64,000 nucleotides of DNA from an uncultured Clostridia bacterium (lineage in GTDB: Bacteria > Bacillota > Clostridia > Oscillospirales > Acutalibacteraceae), in contig CALYBJ010000011.1 in the NCBI GenBank assembly GCA_944412445.1, forward strand, positions 1 through 64,000. The letters are read 5' to 3'. A program made the position numbers and the translations under genes. The notes beneath the pieces were generated by a model. It did no database searches, was not told the origin of the DNA, and saw only the letters and a program-made list of their open reading frames with translations. Numbering within the stretch: the first letter of the stretch is position 1; each line of letters begins with the position of its first letter. This document shows positions 61,151-64,000 of the stretch, in pieces.

Positions 61151-63910
61151 TCAGAATATCTTTATTTCATGAACGCTGTTATCATTTATATTAAGAGGAA
61201 TTTCAATGGTGCCTTTGAATCTTTCGTTATATGCAATCTCTTTTCCGTCAAGCGTTACGGTATATTTTTTGCTTTCGCTGTCGTTCATTACGGCGATTGC
61301 AGTTGTTGCTTCATTATTTCCGAAGTATGTTATTTTTCCCGTAAACGCCGTATTGTCATTTTCAAAGCTTTCAAAGTCTACCCAAGTGTCAAAGCCCGTG
61401 TTAAAGGTTCCCGCCTTATAGTATGCGTTCGCCCACATTGTTATAGGCGTTGAAAGACCGCCGAAGTTATGGAACCAGCCGCCTCTGCCTGTTACAACGT
61501 TTACCATCTCAAAGGTATAGTAGGAATAGTCAACCTCTCTTTTCCATATATCAAGGGCAAGTTTGGCGATTGTATAGGCAAAATCACTTTCTCCCAAGTC
61601 AAGCATTGACTTCCAGATAAACCACTGATGAGGGAACCAGACATTGCCGTTCCAGTAGCCGTTTACCATGAAATAGCCTGCGGTCATGTCAACGGCGCTG
61701 ATTCCGTAGGGTGAAAGCATTTCCTTTTCGCTTTTAAGGTGGGAAAGTATGGCTTCCTTTTGCTCCTTGTTGCAGGCGCCTGCTATTATGGGGTAAATTC
61801 CGTCAAGTCCCTTGTTAAGATTTTCTCCCTCTGCTGTTTTCATAATACCTACGGGATTGTAGTCCTTGTCATGAAGCACATATCCGAAATATCCGCTTTC
61901 ACTGTCCCAGGAATATTTCCACAGGGCGTTTGTAAGTCTTTCTGTATCCTCGCCGTATGTCTTCACATCTTCCGAAAGCCCCAGCTTTGAAGCTGCCATT
62001 TTAAGTATTTTTCCGCATCTTATAAGCTGTGAAGCCGATATTACCGGCGCCGTTGTGTCGCGTATATCCCTGTTCATCATGGCAACCTGAGCAGGGTAGT
62101 CGTCCATGCCGCTTGTTGAATAGAAATAATCGTAAGTTGTTGTTATTCCGCTTTTAAGCTTCGCCGTTGTGGAGCCTCTTACCTTTCCCGCAAGGAAATC
62201 ATAATAAAGCTTTAACTTCGGATAAAGCTGTAAAAGAGCGGTTTTGTCGTTTCTCTTCTTCAAAAGCTCAAGATATAAATACATCTGAACGGGAACAGGG
62301 GAGCCGTGATGAAGAAATGCGTAGTCGGGATTGCTTTCATCGCTTAAATAGGTGTCAAGGCTGTAATCGGCGAATCTTTCCGAATAGTCCGCCATGCCCA
62401 GACCGATAAAGCCCGAATCCCATGTGTAAAGACAGTCCCAGCGCTTGCCCGGTGTGTGATGTATTATATATTCCCCGTGCTTGTAAATGGGATATACCGC
62501 GTTTGTCATTACGGTGGCTTTTAATATTTCGCAGCTCAGCTCATATTTTTTGCCCTCTTTATTATAATGTATGTCAGGAGCTTCTTTCTTTCTCTCATTA
62601 TAAATGCTTTCATATTCTTCGGAAGAAAGATATTCCGTTCCGCCCTTTGACAGCACCGCGTATTCAACATGACTTGCGCCCGGCTCAACAAAAATCGTAT
62701 GAATTATGGGATTGTGGAAAAATCCGTCGTCGCTGTGCTTTCTTGCGAATGCTCCCGTAAAGCTTTCCGTAGCGTCGTCGTATGTAGGGTCGGAGTTGGA
62801 CAGCCTCGCCGTGGGACAGTCCTCAAGAGAGCCTGTGGGGATATATCTGTACCTTGTGTTGTCGTTAAAGGTTCTGAGAGTAAAATCGCCCTCAACATCT
62901 TCGTATCTGCAAACCGAAATATATCCCTTATTGCATTTCTTTTCACTGATTTCAGGCTTGAAGCTGTATTTTGTTTTCTGAGCCGTAATTTTATCTGCGT
63001 CCTCCTTTTCCGCTATGCAGAAAAAGTCAAACTCAATTCCTCCCGTGCCCAGCGCCTCAAGCTCCAAAGATAAGCCGCCTTTTTTAACTTCTCCAAGGCT
63101 TATATATTTAACGGCAAGCTCGTCCGCAGGCTCAAAATCAGCCCTTATTTCCGAATTGATAATAAAAGATGAGGTGTTTTTGCTGTTAATAAGGTTTACT
63201 CCTACCATTTTGCCTTTTTCGTATTTAATGTCGGAGGTTCTGTATCTTACCGCAAGCACCGCGTTTTTATAATCATGCTCAACATTTATAATATAGGAAA
63301 CCTTGTCGCCCTTTTCTCCTCCGAAAGGCGGCAGGTATCTGTGGGGCATATGCCATTTGCCGGCTCTGTCCCCGAGACCGAAGCCTCCTGTAAAATCAGG
63401 ATCGGCAAACTCTCCCTTTTTATATCCGTCGGCGTTCTGCTGATCCCAGGGACGGGTCTGATTGTAGGTGTATTCAATGTAGTCAAGAGCGTCCTTGAAT
63501 TCGCATTTTTCAGGCAGGCTTAAACGGCAGAAGTCGGGGAAAGGATATTCGATTGACGCAAAAAAGTCAATAAGACAGTTCTGGACAAGCTCCGAATTGT
63601 TGACGATTTCCGTTCTGATAAGCACGCTTTCGTCATTAAGCCTTATATAGGATACATCGGCGTATACCCTGTCCTTCCACTCAAGGTCGAATCTGTATGT
63701 ATAAAAGGAGTAGTCGGGACTGCATTTCCACGGATGACAGCCCGAAGGCACCGTAACATTTGGTATATTTATATCTCCGCCGAAAATCGACGGCACGGCG
63801 GTCATGTCAAATCTTACGCCTTTGGCAAAAGCGTGGTCGGCTATTCGTGAAATGCCCATGTATTTTTTTCCGTAAGGACCCCAGGCAGGGAAGCATTTTG
63901 AATACAGCAT
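61151..63910 (-). CDS. Large (alpha/alpha)6 glycoside hydrolase, MGH1/GH63-like
   Basis: 919 residues from ATG 63910, seven bases after AAAGGAC; the frame opens earlier. No signal peptide, so it acts in the cytosol or on imported sugars. The N-terminal half is beta-sandwich-like (VPSGCHPWKCSPDYSFYTYR). The C-terminal half is an (alpha/alpha)6 barrel with WDCLYTWDSGFIGLG, the YWNGNVWFPHQWF motif with catalytic-type acids, and GRGGWFHNFGGL, resembling the MGH1/GH63 clan. It ends with a small beta domain (SVHEIKIF). The exact glycoside is not assignable. Confidence 0.8.
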   Translation of the reverse strand: MLYSKCFPAWGPYGKKYMGISRIADHAFAKGVRFDMTAVPSIFGGDINIPNVTVPSGCHPWKCSPDYSFYTYRFDLEWKDRVYADVSYIRLNDESVLIRTEIVNNSELVQNCLIDFFASIEYPFPDFCRLSLPEKCEFKDALDYIEYTYNQTRPWDQQNADGYKKGEFADPDFTGGFGLGDRAGKWHMPHRYLPPFGGEKGDKVSYIINVEHDYKNAVLAVRYRTSDIKYEKGKMVGVNLINSKNTSSFIINSEIRADFEPADELAVKYISLGEVKKGGLSLELEALGTGGIEFDFFCIAEKEDADKITAQKTKYSFKPEISEKKCNKGYISVCRYEDVEGDFTLRTFNDNTRYRYIPTGSLEDCPTARLSNSDPTYDDATESFTGAFARKHSDDGFFHNPIIHTIFVEPGASHVEYAVLSKGGTEYLSSEEYESIYNERKKEAPDIHYNKEGKKYELSCEILKATVMTNAVYPIYKHGEYIIHHTPGKRWDCLYTWDSGFIGLGMADYSERFADYSLDTYLSDESNPDYAFLHHGSPVPVQMYLYLELLKKRNDKTALLQLYPKLKLYYDFLAGKVRGSTTAKLKSGITTTYDYFYSTSGMDDYPAQVAMMNRDIRDTTAPVISASQLIRCGKILKMAASKLGLSEDVKTYGEDTERLTNALWKYSWDSESGYFGYVLHDKDYNPVGIMKTAEGENLNKGLDGIYPIIAGACNKEQKEAILSHLKSEKEMLSPYGISAVDMTAGYFMVNGYWNGNVWFPHQWFIWKSMLDLGESDFAYTIAKLALDIWKREVDYSYYTFEMVNVVTGRGGWFHNFGGLSTPITMWANAYYKAGTFNTGFDTWVDFESFENDNTAFTGKITYFGNNEATTAIAVMNDSESKKYTVTLDGKEIAYNERFKGTIEIPLNINDNSVHEIKIF

Positions 63911-63945
63911 ATTTTCAGTCCTTTTTATGTTTTTTGATTTTTTAT

Positions 63946-63975
63946 ATTGTATCATAATTAAATAACCTTGTTCAA
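63946..63975 (-). promoter_or_regulatory. Promoter of the GH63-like gene
   Basis: On the minus strand TTGAAC (63970-63975), 18-base spacer, TACAAT (63946-63951), about 36 bases before the start. The rest of 63976-64000 shows nothing else. Confidence 0.65.
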
Positions 63976-64000
63976 GAGTATTTTAAGGGTGACGGGTACT

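Overview
The window looks like chromosomal DNA of an anaerobic gut or rumen Firmicute of the class Clostridia, probably near Ruminococcaceae/Oscillospiraceae. The evidence is the low-to-moderate GC, strong AGGAGG-type ribosome sites, near-consensus TTGACA-17-TATAAT promoters, S-box and FMN riboswitches, an rpmE/sigA/dnaG housekeeping block, two type-I dockerin proteins (one with a cohesin-like segment), and many glycoside hydrolases. No rRNA, CRISPR array, intact insertion sequence or prophage was seen. Species cannot be named from sequence reading alone.

Layout. 1-171: tRNA-Gly (5' end cut by the window) and tRNA-Cys. 393-8690: a 2765-residue secreted GH2 enzyme with a C-terminal amphipathic helix. 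8705-10183: a small cassette of a Cys-containing peptide with a leader-like N-terminus, an HPr-kinase-like protein and a small acidic protein, which together resemble an undescribed RiPP-type (ribosomally made, modified peptide) locus. 10215-11744: a polytopic membrane protein. 11966-23593: a long co-directional surface-glycan operon with a YfhO-family membrane protein, CDP-glucose synthase, CDP-glucose 4,6-dehydratase, an RfbH-type 3-dehydratase, a thiamine-diphosphate enzyme, SDR reductases, a CsbB/GtrB-type glycosyltransferase and an IspD/TarI-type cytidylyltransferase. This gene set resembles synthesis of a CDP-linked branched 3,6-dideoxyhexose (yersiniose-like) and its transfer to a surface polymer.

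23644-35068: queH, ogt, a sodium symporter with an acyl-CoA ligase, membrane and secreted proteins, then the glycolytic operon pgk-tpiA-gpmI. 35211-39791: typA, a short ribbon-helix-helix gene convergent to a SecB-like chaperone gene, a YgjP-like metallopeptidase and small proteins. 39973-44332: two dockerin proteins flanking an acyltransferase. 44398-46672: metK under a SAM-I riboswitch and a riboflavin ECF transporter under an FMN riboswitch. 46792-52892: cytosolic GH2, aminotransferase, flavoproteins and a GH130 mannosyl-glucose phosphorylase.

52954-59122: sigA and dnaG, yigZ, rpmE, a SigH-like sigma factor, a possible structured RNA in front of a zinc-ribbon protein, an exonuclease and a flavodoxin. 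59236-61097 looks like a rearrangement scar: an internal FtsH fragment, a TetR gene lacking its N-terminus and an orphan Ig-like fragment. 61151-63910 is a large (alpha/alpha)6-type glycoside hydrolase. Carbohydrate capture and cell-surface glycan building are the main accessory themes.
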